From the NCBI RefSeq assembly GCF_024637375.1, contig NZ_JAGXFK010000039.1, forward strand, positions 1 to 64,000: a stretch of 64,000 nucleotides of DNA, read 5' to 3'. Made by a program: the position numbers and the translations under genes. Numbering within the stretch: position 1 is the stretch's first letter; each line of letters starts with the position of its first letter. Positions 36,694 to 47,297 of the stretch are shown in pieces. This stretch comes from Sediminimonas sp. GTDB lineage: Bacteria > Pseudomonadota > Alphaproteobacteria > Rhodobacterales > Rhodobacteraceae. A model generated the notes under the pieces. It saw nothing but the letters and a program-made list of their open reading frames with translations. It did not search any database and was not told the DNA's origin.

Positions 36694-39600
36694 TCAGCGC
36701 CGCAGGCGCGCGGTGGCGCGGCGTTCCATCCCGCCTGTCGGGATGGCAATACAATCGCCGTCCAGCGGTTGACCATCCACCACAAGCTCAACGCGGCCGG
36801 AGCCGATCCGGTCGGGGTCTTCGATGGTAATGATCAATATCCCGTCCGGGCCCTTTACCCTGACCTCTGCACCGCCCCAGTTCCTGGGGAGCCGCGGGGC
36901 GATCCTGACAGCACCGCGCTGAAGGCTGAGGCCGACAATGCCCTCGACGGCGAGTTGCCACGCCCACCCCGCGGCTCCCGTGTACCACGTCCAGCCGGCC
37001 TGACCACACCCGGGCTCGGCGCCGCGCACGTCGGCCGGCACAACATAGGGTTCCCCCCGGTAGAGTTCGGCCTTGATGGGGTCGTCGGTGCGGCGGATGG
37101 GGTTGATGAAATCGAAAATGCGATGGGCCTCATCGCCATTGGCCAGCCGCGAATGGGCCAGACCCAGCCAGGCCGCCGCATGCGTATACTGGCCGCCATT
37201 TTCCCGCACTCCCGGCGGATAGGCGCGGATGTAACCCGGATCGCGCGGTGTCCGGTCGAAGGGCGGCGTCAACAGACGCACCAGCCGCGCATCATCATCG
37301 ACGAGGCGCCCGGTCGCGGCAGCGACGGCCATGGCGGTTCGATCCGAAGAGGGGCCGCCGGCGAGTGCTGCCCAGGACTGGGATATGCTGTCGATCTGGC
37401 ATTCGTCGGACGTCTTCGAGCCCCATGGCAGGCCGTCATCGGCAAACGCCCGGGCGTACCATTCGCCATCCCAACCCGCTGCGTCGGCAGTCCGGCGCAG
37501 ATCATCGGCGCGTGCCTTCCAGATGTCATGGAGGTCGTTGCGTCCGGTTTCCGAGGCAAGGCCAGCGAAGGTGTCGGCGCAGACAGCCGCGAACCATCCG
37601 AGCCACACGCTTTCGCCACGCCCTTCGCTGCCTACCCTGTCCATGCCATCGTTCCAGTCCCCGGTGCCGATCAGTGGCAGTCCATGAGCGCCCTTCGTGA
37701 CGCCACGATCCATTGCCCGCCGGCAATGCTCGAAGAGCGAGGCGCGCTCCGCACCCACCTCGAACAGGGCGTAGCGGTCTTCCTCGTCAATCCCCAGCGG
37801 CGGGGCGGACAGAAACGGGATTTCTGCGGCGAGGATGGAGGTGTCCCCGGTGGCCGTCACATATCGGCCGGTTGCATAGACCAGCCACAGCAGATCGTCC
37901 GAGCAGTGCGTTCGCACACCTCGGCCCAGAGGGGGATGCCACCAATGCAGCACATCGCCCTCCTCGAACTGCCGCGATGCACAATCCAGAATATGCGCCC
38001 GCACGCGTTGCGGCTCGGAAAACAGCAGCGCCATCATGTCCTGAAGTTGGTCACGGAAACCGAAGGCGCCCCCGGCCTGCTGGAACCCGGCGCGCGCGAA
38101 GATGCGCGATGCAAAGGTCTGGTTGAGGAGCCAGCGATTGACCATGAGGTCGAAAGCCGGGTCGGGGGTGGTAACCCTGACGGCGCCGAGCCGGCGCTGC
38201 CAGGCGGCATCGTTTTCGACAAGTGCCTGTTTGGCCGTCTCGACGTCATTCCAATGCACCGCGAGGCGCGCCGCTTCGGCGGGATCGCTTCCGTCTCCAA
38301 GCACGAAGACGACCTCCTCTGTCGCACCGGCGGCCAGGTCGATATGGACTTGGAATGCTGCGCAGGGGTCGGCGACATCGCTGAGCGCTCCGTCGAGTCC
38401 CCAGGCCGTGAGGCCGGTCGGTCGGGCTGGATCACCCTGCCGACCGAGGAACGCCCCGCGGTCACAGGTCAGGCTGTGCGGTGGCCGGCTGGCGGCAAGA
38501 AACGCCGTGCGGTCGCCGAACTCGGGATTCCAGCCATTGCGTGCGATCAGCGCCCGACTTTCGAAATCGAAACCGCAAACCACATGTGGCCGCGCGGTAC
38601 TGGGCATCGACCCAAGCATCCATTCGGCATAGTAGGTGACCGTGAACCGGCGGCCGCGATTGTCGGGATTGGTTAGGGTCAGCAGCGCCAGCTTCACAGG
38701 AGCATCGGGCGGGACGAAGACAGTGAGGCGCTGTTCGAGACCTTCGTCGTGGCACTGCCAGGTCGTCGCGCCCGCGCGGTGGCGGACCTGGCAGGTCGCA
38801 GCGCCGCCGGCAGGCAGCGGGGTCGGTGTCCAGATATGCGCTGTTTCCTCATCGCGCAGATAGAGCGCCTCGGACTGCGGTTCGACAACCGGGTCGTTCG
38901 ACCATGGTGTAAGGCGATGCTCGCCGCTGTTGATGGACCAGCTAAAGCCCAGTCCCGCTTCCGAGACGATGGTGCCGAAGCTCTCATTGCCCAGCACGTT
39001 GCACCACGGCGCTGGCGTCACCTGCCCACCCTCCAGGTGGATTGCATAGTCGCCCTCTGTCGGGGTGAACCCACCGAGAGAATTGTCGAAGGCGAGGTTT
39101 TCGGGGCGCATGAGGGGCGGCGCAGGTACAGGATCAGACGGTGGCGGGCCGACCGGCTGGAAACGTGGCGGCGCGGTGCGTCCCGATCGCGGCTGTGTCA
39201 CCGCCTGGGTCAGTGATATGGCCGCTCCGTCGAGAGATACCCGGGCCGTGGCCTCGAGCGTCCGGCGCTCGGCTGCACCGAACCGGTCCGCCGGCAGAAG
39301 ATGTATGCCCCCCGGCCCGCCCAGACCCTCGGGGACGTTCGCGTCGCGAAGAGCGGCAAACAGCCGGTCGCGGATTGGGTCCTGATAGCCTGAAGCGCCT
39401 TCGCAAAGGATCACCAGATCCGCACGAAGGCCATGCCTCAGCCACCACTGATGCGCCCGGATGATGATCGGCAGCAGCTGCGCATGCGCGTCGTCGACAA
39501 CCCGCACAAGGATGATTGGCAGATCGCCGGACAGCCCCATGCTCCAGAGCAGCGGCTGGGCCGGAAGATCAGTCTCCGACGCCGCCGCCAATGCGAGCGG

Positions 39601-42600
39601 GGGCGGTCGTGGGAAGACGAGATCGTGGCACAGGGCCTGTGCCTCGGCCAGCGCGGGGGGATCGAGCCCGAGGCGTCGCGCTTCGAGCGCGGCAGATCGC
39701 AGCGCGTCTTCCATGACCCAGTCGAGTGCCGGCGGGGATGCGTAGCGTTCGGCGATCTCGAGCGCCGTCTCGCGTGAGCCGGCCGCAATCGTCACGAAAT
39801 CAACCCGCGCGCGTGCCCCGGGCGCCAGGACAACGCGCGCCCGCAGGGCCATGACCGGATCGAGTGTCCATCCGGCGGCGCCATCCAGCGGGTCGATCGC
39901 GCCCGGTGGCCGTTCGGGGTCGCCGTGCCTGGCGAGAAACCTTCTGCGGTCTGTCTCGAAACCTGCTGGTGTCACCGCGGAATCGCTCGGCAGAAGGCTA
40001 TGAATGAGGACCGGCGGCTGATCGGTGGGTCGTCTTGGGCGTCGCTTGAATATCAGCGAGTTCTGGCCATGGAGGCGCTCGCTGTGGACGAAGAGCTTGC
40101 TGAAGGCAGGGTGCCGCTCATGGGCGTGCGCAGGCGCAAGCACGACCTCCGCATAGCTCGTCACATCGATCTCGCGTGTCCTGTCGCTTTCGTTGGAGAG
40201 CGTAACGCGACGGATTTCCACGTCATCGCCCGGCGCAATCGCGATCTCGAGGTTCGTCGACAAACCTTCTGCGTGCTCGTGGAACTCAATCTTATGGGCA
40301 TGGAACGTCGTCTCCGACGTCCCGCCCGCTCCGCGACCGCCGAGCGAGCGGACCGTCCCTCTGTCGCGCTCGCTGACATAGATGCGCGAGTCTCCGCCAC
40401 GGCTGACATCGTCGCCCGTCCATCGTGTGAGCGATTGGCCGTGCCACCAGAGCGCTCCGCCTCCGGCATCGGTCATCCAGGATGCGAGGCTTCCGTTGCC
40501 GATGGCATGGAGCTGAGGGCCCGCCTGGTTGCGTGCCGTCCAACCATGCAGCGCCGGTGTCGGCGTGCGGGCGAGGTCGGGGGCGGTCGTTTCGGCTTCG
40601 GTCGCCTGCTCGGGCGTAAACTCCCACGGAACACGCTCCTGCAGCAGCAGCTCGGTGGTGCGCATGCGCGGCTCGCGGCCGAAACGCCTGATCAGTATGT
40701 TATCGTTCAGTGCGTTGCCAATGGCAGCGGAAATCATACCTTGGTGGTGGGCAAAATAGGCGCGGACAGGCATGAAACCGCCTTTCTTTGGCCGCCGGTC
40801 CGGTGTGAAATCGGCAGCCTCAAAGAATCCGTATCGGTCACGCAGGCCGAGCTTGTCCAGCCGACGAAGGTTGGACGTGGCAAGCCTCGGCGCGACGGCC
40901 AGCGCCAGCGCGCTCGCATAGGGCGCAACCACATAGTCCTCTGCCAGTCCGCGCTTGAGACCAAGGCCCGGCACCCCGAATGCCCGATACTGGTAGCGAT
41001 GCGAGGCATCACGGGCAGCATAGCCGGATTCCGAGACACCCCAAGGCAGGCCGAGCTTGTCGCCATAGCGCTGTTGCGCGGCAACAGCGGCACGTTCGCT
41101 CTGACCCAGAAGCCGCCCCTCGTCGCTTGGCAACAGCAGGGTTGGCATGAGATACTCGAACATCGACCCATTCCACGACAGCGTCAACAATGCGCCGGCC
41201 GCCCTGGTGATCGGGCGGCCCAGATGATACCAGTGTTCCACGGGCACGTCGCGCTTGGCGATCGCGAAATAGCTGGCCAGCCGGGCTTCACTTGCCAACA
41301 GGTCGTAGTGATGCTGCTCCAGCCGGTTGGAGTCGAGATTGTAGCCGATGAAGAAGTTTTTTGTTTCCGCGTCATAGAGCGGCCGGAAATCCATGCCGAA
41401 GGCACGAGCCTCCGCGCGGGCCGCGCATTGCTGGAGGCTGTCGGAGAGATCGCGGCAAGCGGCATTTCCCCGGTCGAGTGCCGCAATCACCTCCGCAACC
41501 CAGCGTCGGCTCTCGGGATCGGTTGGTGCAAGCTCGGAAAACGCGTCGCGCGCCCGGCCGATCCTGTCGGTCATTTGGTCAATCGGAGTATCTGGTGGCG
41601 GCAGCGCCTTCAGCAGCTCCGCCAGCCCGTCAAGCCCGGCCGGCGGCGTATCGGTCAGCGCCCTCCATGGTTCCAGTGCGTCGAGATCCCGCCGCATGCT
41701 CAGCAGGTGGTGATCGGAGCGTTCCAGCCACAGATGAATCTCATGTTGATCGGCTTTGACGTTCGACTCCAGGGCCTTGGCGACGAGCTCCTGAATCTGT
41801 GGCCAGTCTTCCGAGCCGATCTCATCCAGCGCTGACCGCCAATTGCTCGGCATGCTTCGGATTGCCGGAAGCTTGCCGACAATGCTGTCGAGCCAACTGC
41901 AGATCGCCCGTCGATCGGCCTCGGGCAGTGCGGACAGAGCCTCACGCAGCAGGTGAAGTGCATCGTCAAATCCGTCCCAAAGCGTCGGCGACAGCATCGG
42001 ACTCTTTGCGGCCTCCCTGCAGCCTTCGCGCAGCGTCAGCAGGCTGACTGCCAGATTGCCGCTGTCCACCGTCGAGACATAACGCGGCATAAGCGACTTG
42101 AGTGTCTTCGTGTCGAACCAGTTGAGTGTGTGGCCGGCATGGCTCTCCAGCCGATCGAGTGTGCCCAAGGCGGCGGTCATCCGCGCGGCAAGATCACGAA
42201 GACCTATGTGACCCAGATCCCACGCCGTCAGCGCCGACAGGAAGAGCATCCCGACATCGGTCGGGGAGGAGCGGTGTGCGATCTCCTCGTGTGGGTCCGC
42301 CTGATAGTTGTCGGGCGGTAGCCAGTTGTCGTCTGGACCGCTAAACGTCTCGAAGTAGAGCCAGGTGCGGCGCGCGATCAGGCGCAGGTAGAGCCGGTCA
42401 TCGGAGCTCAGGTTCTCCGGCACCCTGTGCCGCTTCCTGCTGATAAGCCGCGCGATCTCGGGCGAGGCGAACCACAGCAGGAGCAGCGGCGCAGCACCGG
42501 GCAGGGCGGCGAGATTGAGTTCGGCAAGCAGGAGGGCGATCGTGGTCGCGATCAGAGGGGCTGCGGCCATCTCTCGCCAGATCCCGAGCCGGGTTTGCGA

Positions 42601-45120
42601 AACCTCCGCCGCGGAATGGGCGGCTGACGTCCACTCCAGCAGCCGGCGTCGCGAGACGTAGACGCGTTGGAGCGTTCGCGCGATCGCCTCAATCGCCGTC
42701 GCAGCCTCATAGGCCAGGAAGACGATCAGCAGCAGCCAGCGTCCGGCGTGATCCGCCAACTGGCGCAGAGTGCTTTGCGTGGCGCCCCGCCTGCGCCCGC
42801 GCGCCAGGTTGGTACTGAGGTCGGTGAAGAGGTGTGCGCCCGGCGCGGCAACCGTCAGCACCGTCCAGATCAGGGCCTGTCCCGGCAGCGCCAGCCATCC
42901 CGCAACCGCGAAGGCGACAAGTGCCGGGGGGATGAGACTGCGGCGCAGATTGTCGAATATCTTCCAGCGGTCGAGCGCCGAAAGCCGGTTGGGCACCTGC
43001 GTGCCGCCGCGGCCTGGTGCGGTTCTGCCCAGCCAGGGAGTCAGTTGCCAGTCACCCCGGATCCAGCGAAAGGCGCGGCGGCTATAGGCGAGATAGTTGG
43101 CGGGGAAGTCCTCGTAGAAGACGATGTCGCTGGCAAGTGCGGCACGGCCGTGAAGCCCCTCGAACAGATCGTGGCTGACGATCGCGTTCTCCGGTACGCA
43201 GCCATGCAGGCATCTGTGGAACGCGGCGACGTCGAAGACGCCCTTGCCGGTGAATATCCCCTCACCGAACAGGTCCTGATAGACGTCCGAAACCGCCCGG
43301 CTGTAGATGTCGATCGCGGTATCGCCGGTATAGAGGCGGGTGAACAGCGACCGGTTGCCGGCATCGGGAGAAATCTCGACCCGGGGCTGGATGAAGGTGT
43401 AGCCGCGGCGCGGTCTTCCTGTCGCCGGGTCGAACTCTACGCGGTTCAGCGGATGGGCCAGCGCACCCAGGAGCCGGTTGATGCCGTCCGGCGGCGCCTT
43501 GGTGTCGGCGTCGAGGGTAACGACGAAACGCGCCCGGCGCAGCGTGTCGACATCGCCTTCACGCAAGACAAAGGCATCAGGCAGGTGGCCCAGAATGAGG
43601 CCGGTAAGTTCCTCGAGCTTGCCGCGCTTGCGTTCCCAGCCCATCCAGCAGCCTTCGGCGGCATTCCAGCGGCGCCCCCGGTGCAGAAGCACGAACGGCG
43701 CATGGTCGGCATAACGTGCGTTGAGGCGACGCACGCCAGCGACCAGAGCCGCCTCGATCACCGCATCTTCCGGCATATGCTCCGCATCGGCGTCCGCGAG
43801 GTCGCTCAATAGCGCCACGCGGATCAGCGGATCGGGATTCGACAGCCAATGTGTTTCTAGCCGTTCGATGAGCGGGGCGACTTCGGCCTCTTTGCGCAGG
43901 ATCACCGGCATCGCCAGCGCCGCGTCGCAGCCGGCACCCAGGCCGCGCTCAACGTCGAGCTTCGGCAGCACCCGGGGCGGGACGAACCGGGTGACGATCC
44001 AGTGCGTGAAAGTAGTGCTGATGATCATGGCGGGCGTGAGAGACAGCACAAGCCCGATTACCCACGCCACCGCACCGGCGTCGAACATGGCGAGCAGAAG
44101 TGCAGGCACGACCATCGCCGCAATGGCGAAGCCTGCCAGAACTCCGGCATAGCTCCTGCCGGGATGAGCCATGATCCAGCGGCGCAGTGTGGTCCCCCAT
44201 TTGGCGCGAAAGCCGACCTTCCGCTCAAGTTCCGGTCGGCCCTCCGCGACCAGCCAGCATCCGACATGCCCGAGGCGAGGCGCGCCGGCATGGGCGCGCG
44301 TCAGCGTCAGCACGGCCTCTGCGACGTCCCACTCGGACACCTGTGCGCCGTCCGCGATCTCCTCGACGGCCTTGCGGTATCGGTCCCGCGTGTCGAAATC
44401 CATGGTCGAATAGACGCCGGCAGGATCATCCCGCAGGATCGCTTCGATATGGCTGACCTGATCGAAGAACGACTTCCAGGAGGTGTTCGACACCGCCACG
44501 AGGGCCGAAATCGCGCGCGAGACGCCTTCAGTCGGGTCGAGCGCCTCGCGACGCGTCATTCGCGGCGTCGGTTCGAATGGTGGGGCAAGTTCCGGCAAAA
44601 GCTCGGAAAACGAATGAACGAGCGTCTCCAGGCAGGCGAGGCGCAGCATCGTCGGAAACGCCCAGAGCTCGGCGGTCGTTAGCGGCCCGTCCTGCTGATA
44701 GGCCCTGACGAACTCCACCGTGCCCGCAAGGCTGACCTGCATATGCGCGACATCGAGCATGCCTTGCGCCAGCCCCATGATGCGCGGAATTCCGTGATAC
44801 TCGGGCGCGGCAAGCCGGGGCAACCGGCGGTAGAAGCCGGGCGGGAGATCCTCGCGAACCTGCCGAATGGCGCGCCGCACCTGAAACTCGTTGTCGAGCA
44901 GCCACTCCGAGGCCTTGGTGGCATGCGGCGAGGCCTCGAGGCAATGGCGGCGCGCGCGATCCAGCCAGGGAAGGATGACAGAGAGTTTCTGCCAGACCAG
45001 AGTCGGCTCGGGCCGGCCCCTCTCGATATCATGCCGCGCTCGGATCGCTACGGCGGCAAGCCCAAAATCGCTGTCCGACGCGACGCGGCGTTTTTCCAGG
45101 GGCGCCGCCGCCGGTGTCAC
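36694..45120 (-). CDS. ndvB: cyclic beta-1,2-glucan synthase
   Basis: A 2,808-residue inner-membrane enzyme that starts, elongates and cyclises beta-1,2-glucan from UDP-glucose and exports the ring's precursor to the periplasm side. In order it has an N-terminal helical region, membrane segments from about residue 330 (GVLAGFAIAAMVVPALLLAMF), a GT84 glycosyltransferase domain with LDADTKAPPDG near residue 535 and RWIRGDWQL, more membrane helices, a glucoamylase-like domain (WLYFETFSGPDDNWLPPDN), and GH94 phosphorylase-like domains with the acid in GDWNDGMDRVG near residue 2490. Length and order match Brucella/Rhizobium homologues. The start is GTG, overlapping the stress-protein stop (GTGA). 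There is no frameshift. Confidence 0.93.
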   Translation of the reverse strand: MTPAAAPLEKRRVASDSDFGLAAVAIRARHDIERGRPEPTLVWQKLSVILPWLDRARRHCLEASPHATKASEWLLDNEFQVRRAIRQVREDLPPGFYRRLPRLAAPEYHGIPRIMGLAQGMLDVAHMQVSLAGTVEFVRAYQQDGPLTTAELWAFPTMLRLACLETLVHSFSELLPELAPPFEPTPRMTRREALDPTEGVSRAISALVAVSNTSWKSFFDQVSHIEAILRDDPAGVYSTMDFDTRDRYRKAVEEIADGAQVSEWDVAEAVLTLTRAHAGAPRLGHVGCWLVAEGRPELERKVGFRAKWGTTLRRWIMAHPGRSYAGVLAGFAIAAMVVPALLLAMFDAGAVAWVIGLVLSLTPAMIISTTFTHWIVTRFVPPRVLPKLDVERGLGAGCDAALAMPVILRKEAEVAPLIERLETHWLSNPDPLIRVALLSDLADADAEHMPEDAVIEAALVAGVRRLNARYADHAPFVLLHRGRRWNAAEGCWMGWERKRGKLEELTGLILGHLPDAFVLREGDVDTLRRARFVVTLDADTKAPPDGINRLLGALAHPLNRVEFDPATGRPRRGYTFIQPRVEISPDAGNRSLFTRLYTGDTAIDIYSRAVSDVYQDLFGEGIFTGKGVFDVAAFHRCLHGCVPENAIVSHDLFEGLHGRAALASDIVFYEDFPANYLAYSRRAFRWIRGDWQLTPWLGRTAPGRGGTQVPNRLSALDRWKIFDNLRRSLIPPALVAFAVAGWLALPGQALIWTVLTVAAPGAHLFTDLSTNLARGRRRGATQSTLRQLADHAGRWLLLIVFLAYEAATAIEAIARTLQRVYVSRRRLLEWTSAAHSAAEVSQTRLGIWREMAAAPLIATTIALLLAELNLAALPGAAPLLLLWFASPEIARLISRKRHRVPENLSSDDRLYLRLIARRTWLYFETFSGPDDNWLPPDNYQADPHEEIAHRSSPTDVGMLFLSALTAWDLGHIGLRDLAARMTAALGTLDRLESHAGHTLNWFDTKTLKSLMPRYVSTVDSGNLAVSLLTLREGCREAAKSPMLSPTLWDGFDDALHLLREALSALPEADRRAICSWLDSIVGKLPAIRSMPSNWRSALDEIGSEDWPQIQELVAKALESNVKADQHEIHLWLERSDHHLLSMRRDLDALEPWRALTDTPPAGLDGLAELLKALPPPDTPIDQMTDRIGRARDAFSELAPTDPESRRWVAEVIAALDRGNAACRDLSDSLQQCAARAEARAFGMDFRPLYDAETKNFFIGYNLDSNRLEQHHYDLLASEARLASYFAIAKRDVPVEHWYHLGRPITRAAGALLTLSWNGSMFEYLMPTLLLPSDEGRLLGQSERAAVAAQQRYGDKLGLPWGVSESGYAARDASHRYQYRAFGVPGLGLKRGLAEDYVVAPYASALALAVAPRLATSNLRRLDKLGLRDRYGFFEAADFTPDRRPKKGGFMPVRAYFAHHQGMISAAIGNALNDNILIRRFGREPRMRTTELLLQERVPWEFTPEQATEAETTAPDLARTPTPALHGWTARNQAGPQLHAIGNGSLASWMTDAGGGALWWHGQSLTRWTGDDVSRGGDSRIYVSERDRGTVRSLGGRGAGGTSETTFHAHKIEFHEHAEGLSTNLEIAIAPGDDVEIRRVTLSNESDRTREIDVTSYAEVVLAPAHAHERHPAFSKLFVHSERLHGQNSLIFKRRPRRPTDQPPVLIHSLLPSDSAVTPAGFETDRRRFLARHGDPERPPGAIDPLDGAAGWTLDPVMALRARVVLAPGARARVDFVTIAAGSRETALEIAERYASPPALDWVMEDALRSAALEARRLGLDPPALAEAQALCHDLVFPRPPPLALAAASETDLPAQPLLWSMGLSGDLPIILVRVVDDAHAQLLPIIIRAHQWWLRHGLRADLVILCEGASGYQDPIRDRLFAALRDANVPEGLGGPGGIHLLPADRFGAAERRTLEATARVSLDGAAISLTQAVTQPRSGRTAPPRFQPVGPPPSDPVPAPPLMRPENLAFDNSLGGFTPTEGDYAIHLEGGQVTPAPWCNVLGNESFGTIVSEAGLGFSWSINSGEHRLTPWSNDPVVEPQSEALYLRDEETAHIWTPTPLPAGGAATCQVRHRAGATTWQCHDEGLEQRLTVFVPPDAPVKLALLTLTNPDNRGRRFTVTYYAEWMLGSMPSTARPHVVCGFDFESRALIARNGWNPEFGDRTAFLAASRPPHSLTCDRGAFLGRQGDPARPTGLTAWGLDGALSDVADPCAAFQVHIDLAAGATEEVVFVLGDGSDPAEAARLAVHWNDVETAKQALVENDAAWQRRLGAVRVTTPDPAFDLMVNRWLLNQTFASRIFARAGFQQAGGAFGFRDQLQDMMALLFSEPQRVRAHILDCASRQFEEGDVLHWWHPPLGRGVRTHCSDDLLWLVYATGRYVTATGDTSILAAEIPFLSAPPLGIDEEDRYALFEVGAERASLFEHCRRAMDRGVTKGAHGLPLIGTGDWNDGMDRVGSEGRGESVWLGWFAAVCADTFAGLASETGRNDLHDIWKARADDLRRTADAAGWDGEWYARAFADDGLPWGSKTSDECQIDSISQSWAALAGGPSSDRTAMAVAAATGRLVDDDARLVRLLTPPFDRTPRDPGYIRAYPPGVRENGGQYTHAAAWLGLAHSRLANGDEAHRIFDFINPIRRTDDPIKAELYRGEPYVVPADVRGAEPGCGQAGWTWYTGAAGWAWQLAVEGIVGLSLQRGAVRIAPRLPRNWGGAEVRVKGPDGILIITIEDPDRIGSGRVELVVDGQPLDGDCIAIPTGGMERRATARLRR

Positions 45121-46112
45121 AACAGCGCCCGACTCGGCAGCCTTGCGGTCATGGCCTCGCCTGATTTCCCGTAAACCGCTGTCGGGCTTCCCTCGGGTCT
45201 CCGGACGAGCAGGATCGGGATGTTTATGTGGTTGATCAGATAATCGGCGACGCTGCCCACCGACATGTCCGGATGTCCACTCTGGCCGGTGCAGGAAAGC
45301 ACCATGAGATCGGCATCCTCTTCTACCACCGCGCGCGCGAGCGCATGGCGGGGATCGCCGCTTGGCAATACCCGTGTTCTCGTCGCTGGGACTGCGGGCA
45401 ACCAGAATCGGACTCGTTTCAAATAGTGCTCACCGGTACGCTCGTTGTGGCGGCGCAGCCGGTCGCGCAAAGTGATGGTCTCCGCTTCAGGCGGGCCCGC
45501 CTCGGTGAGATCGACACCCGGGGCCGCATGGATGAGCACGATCTCGGCGTCGTGGGCGGCCGCGATCCGCAAGCCAAGCGGCAAGGCCGATTCCGATCGC
45601 GACGAGCCGTCGAGCGGTATTAGCACCCTGCGATACCGTATCGGCGCGTCAGCGACCTGCGACGGCGGGACGATCAGCACCGAACCGTTGACGACCTCGG
45701 CTACCCGACGCACGGTGCCGCCCAACCCGGCGAAGGATCCGTTGTTTTCGCCACTCCGACCCAGCACGGTCAGTTCTACCGCATTGTCACGCGCCCAGGC
45801 GCAGATGCGCTCGGCGGCCGGTCCGTCTACGACCACCGTATCGGTTTGCAGGTGACCAAAGTGCGACGCGCGCTCGCGCAAGTCAGCCTCCACATCGCGG
45901 TGGCGCATTGTCCACTCCACCGGATCCATCGGCCACTGTTCCGCCGACGCCTCGAAAACGCGCAGGACGGTCATTCGTGACTTGACCGCCACGGCCACCG
46001 CAGCGGCGTGCGCCAACACAGCATTCGCAAAGGATGACGCATCGACACAGGCCAGGACATGGCGAAGAGCCTGATGATCGGCATGCGGGCAAAGTGGCAG
46101 AGCCCCCGTCAT
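45117..46112 (-). CDS. tandem universal stress protein
   Basis: A 331-residue protein with two Usp domains. Domain 1 starts HVLACVDASSFANAVLAHA and has LTVLGRSGENNGSFAGLGG. Domain 2 starts RRVLIPLDGSSRSESALPLG and ends with DLMVLSCTGQSG, VGSVADYLINHINIPILLV. The ATP-binding GxxG-9-G(S/T) pattern is partly degenerate in domain 1 (GRSGENNG). ATG 46112 is preferred over the longer open frame because the domain starts soon after. It is translationally coupled to the glucan synthase, an unusual pairing that suggests stress-linked glucan output. Confidence 0.85.
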   Translation of the reverse strand: MTGALPLCPHADHQALRHVLACVDASSFANAVLAHAAAVAVAVKSRMTVLRVFEASAEQWPMDPVEWTMRHRDVEADLRERASHFGHLQTDTVVVDGPAAERICAWARDNAVELTVLGRSGENNGSFAGLGGTVRRVAEVVNGSVLIVPPSQVADAPIRYRRVLIPLDGSSRSESALPLGLRIAAAHDAEIVLIHAAPGVDLTEAGPPEAETITLRDRLRRHNERTGEHYLKRVRFWLPAVPATRTRVLPSGDPRHALARAVVEEDADLMVLSCTGQSGHPDMSVGSVADYLINHINIPILLVRRPEGSPTAVYGKSGEAMTARLPSRALL

Positions 46113-46252
46113 GTTATGCTCCAGGGTTTCACGCTCAGTTATGGTGCCCTCCTGCCAAAATAATGCAGCAATCCAAATGATGCCGCAACCCACGATCGAG
46201 TGAATGCCTCGACCTCACCCTCCGCATGCATTGCTCGGAGGCCGATTGTGTT

Positions 46253-46276
46253 GCGCCGCTCAGTAAAGAGCGGCGC
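46253..46276. other. 9-bp stem hairpin upstream of the stress-protein/glucan operon
   Basis: GCGCCGCTC and GAGCGGCGC pair perfectly around AGTAAA. It lies between the divergent stress-protein gene and the IS3 remnant and could be a terminator or an IS-associated structure. I see nothing else nameable in 46113-46349. Confidence 0.4.
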
Positions 46277-46349
46277 TGCCTAGGTGTCACATCCCGGCAG
46301 GTAGCAAGGCCTTTTCTTGAACAACTCCGAGTTGAGTTTATGCTAGGTC

Positions 46350-47144
46350 ATGAATGTCAGCCCGCGTGGATTGCGGGCTTTCCGCAGCCGCCCGGCTAGT
46401 CGGAGGCAGCGCATGGACATGGTTGTTCTGGCGCATATCAAAGAACAGTCGCGCCTGAGCCTGGGCAGTTATGGTCGTCCACGAATGACCGAAGAACTGA
46501 AGGAAGCCGGCATCGATGTTGGCCATCGCCGGGTTGGGCGACTGATGCGCGAAAACGGGATCACCGTTGAAAGAACACGCAAGTTCAAGGCAACCACTGA
46601 CAGCGACCACACGTTCAACATTGCGCCGAACCTGCTGGACCGCGACTTTACGGCGGATCGGCCCAATCAGAAATGGGCTGGCGACATCAGCTACATCTGG
46701 ACCAGAGAGGGCTGGTTATATCTGGCGGTCATCCTCGACCTGCATTCGCGGCGCGTCATCGGCTGGGCCGTCAGCAACCGGATGAAGCGCGATCTGGCGA
46801 TCCGGGCACTGAAAATGGCCATCGCCTTCCGGGCGCCACCCAAAGGCTGCATCCATCACACCGACAGGGGTAGCCAATATTGTTCGCACGACTATCAGAA
46901 GATCCTGCGCGAACACGATTTCCAGGTCTTGATGAGCGGAAAAGGCAACTGCTACGACAACGCTGCGGTCGAGACGTTCTTCAAGACCATCAAGACCGAG
47001 CTGATCTGGCGAGGGTCTTGGGCAACCCGGCGGCAAGCTGAGATGGCAATCTTCGAATACATCAACGGCTTCTACAATCCACGCCGCCGACACTCAGCAC
47101 TGGGCTGGAAAAGCCCTGTCGCTTTCGAACGGAAGGTGGTTTAA
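46350..47144 (+). CDS. IS3-family transposase OrfB, OrfA missing
   Basis: A 264-residue integrase-core protein. HIKEQSRLSLGSYGRPRMTEEL is the HTH_21 region. The DDE residues are in WAGDISYIW, LAVILDLHSRRVIGW and CYDNAAVETFFKTIK, so the catalytic core is complete. No OrfA reading frame or frameshift window is found upstream, so the element is 5' truncated and probably immobile alone. The right terminus is likely near 47182, where the reverse complement reads TGGACCTGTCCC. Confidence 0.85.
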   Translation: MNVSPRGLRAFRSRPASRRQRMDMVVLAHIKEQSRLSLGSYGRPRMTEELKEAGIDVGHRRVGRLMRENGITVERTRKFKATTDSDHTFNIAPNLLDRDFTADRPNQKWAGDISYIWTREGWLYLAVILDLHSRRVIGWAVSNRMKRDLAIRALKMAIAFRAPPKGCIHHTDRGSQYCSHDYQKILREHDFQVLMSGKGNCYDNAAVETFFKTIKTELIWRGSWATRRQAEMAIFEYINGFYNPRRRHSALGWKSPVAFERKVV

Positions 47145-47297
47145 ACGAGCGCTCGGGGCCGCACAAATACGGGACAGGTCCACTTCTACAACGCAGAACT
47201 CACGGCTAAGATCGCCGCTGAGTGACAAACTCCAACCTCTCCGGTAAATTCGGTCTGGTTCATACAGTATCATTATTTTTTTGCAGGAGTTGGTGGA

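Noticed and set aside
36769..41835. Two plus-strand frames of about 635 residues each (36769-38676 and 39925-41835)
   Set aside because: Both are antisense shadows of the cyclic glucan synthase gene and show no recognisable motifs or ribosome-binding sites.
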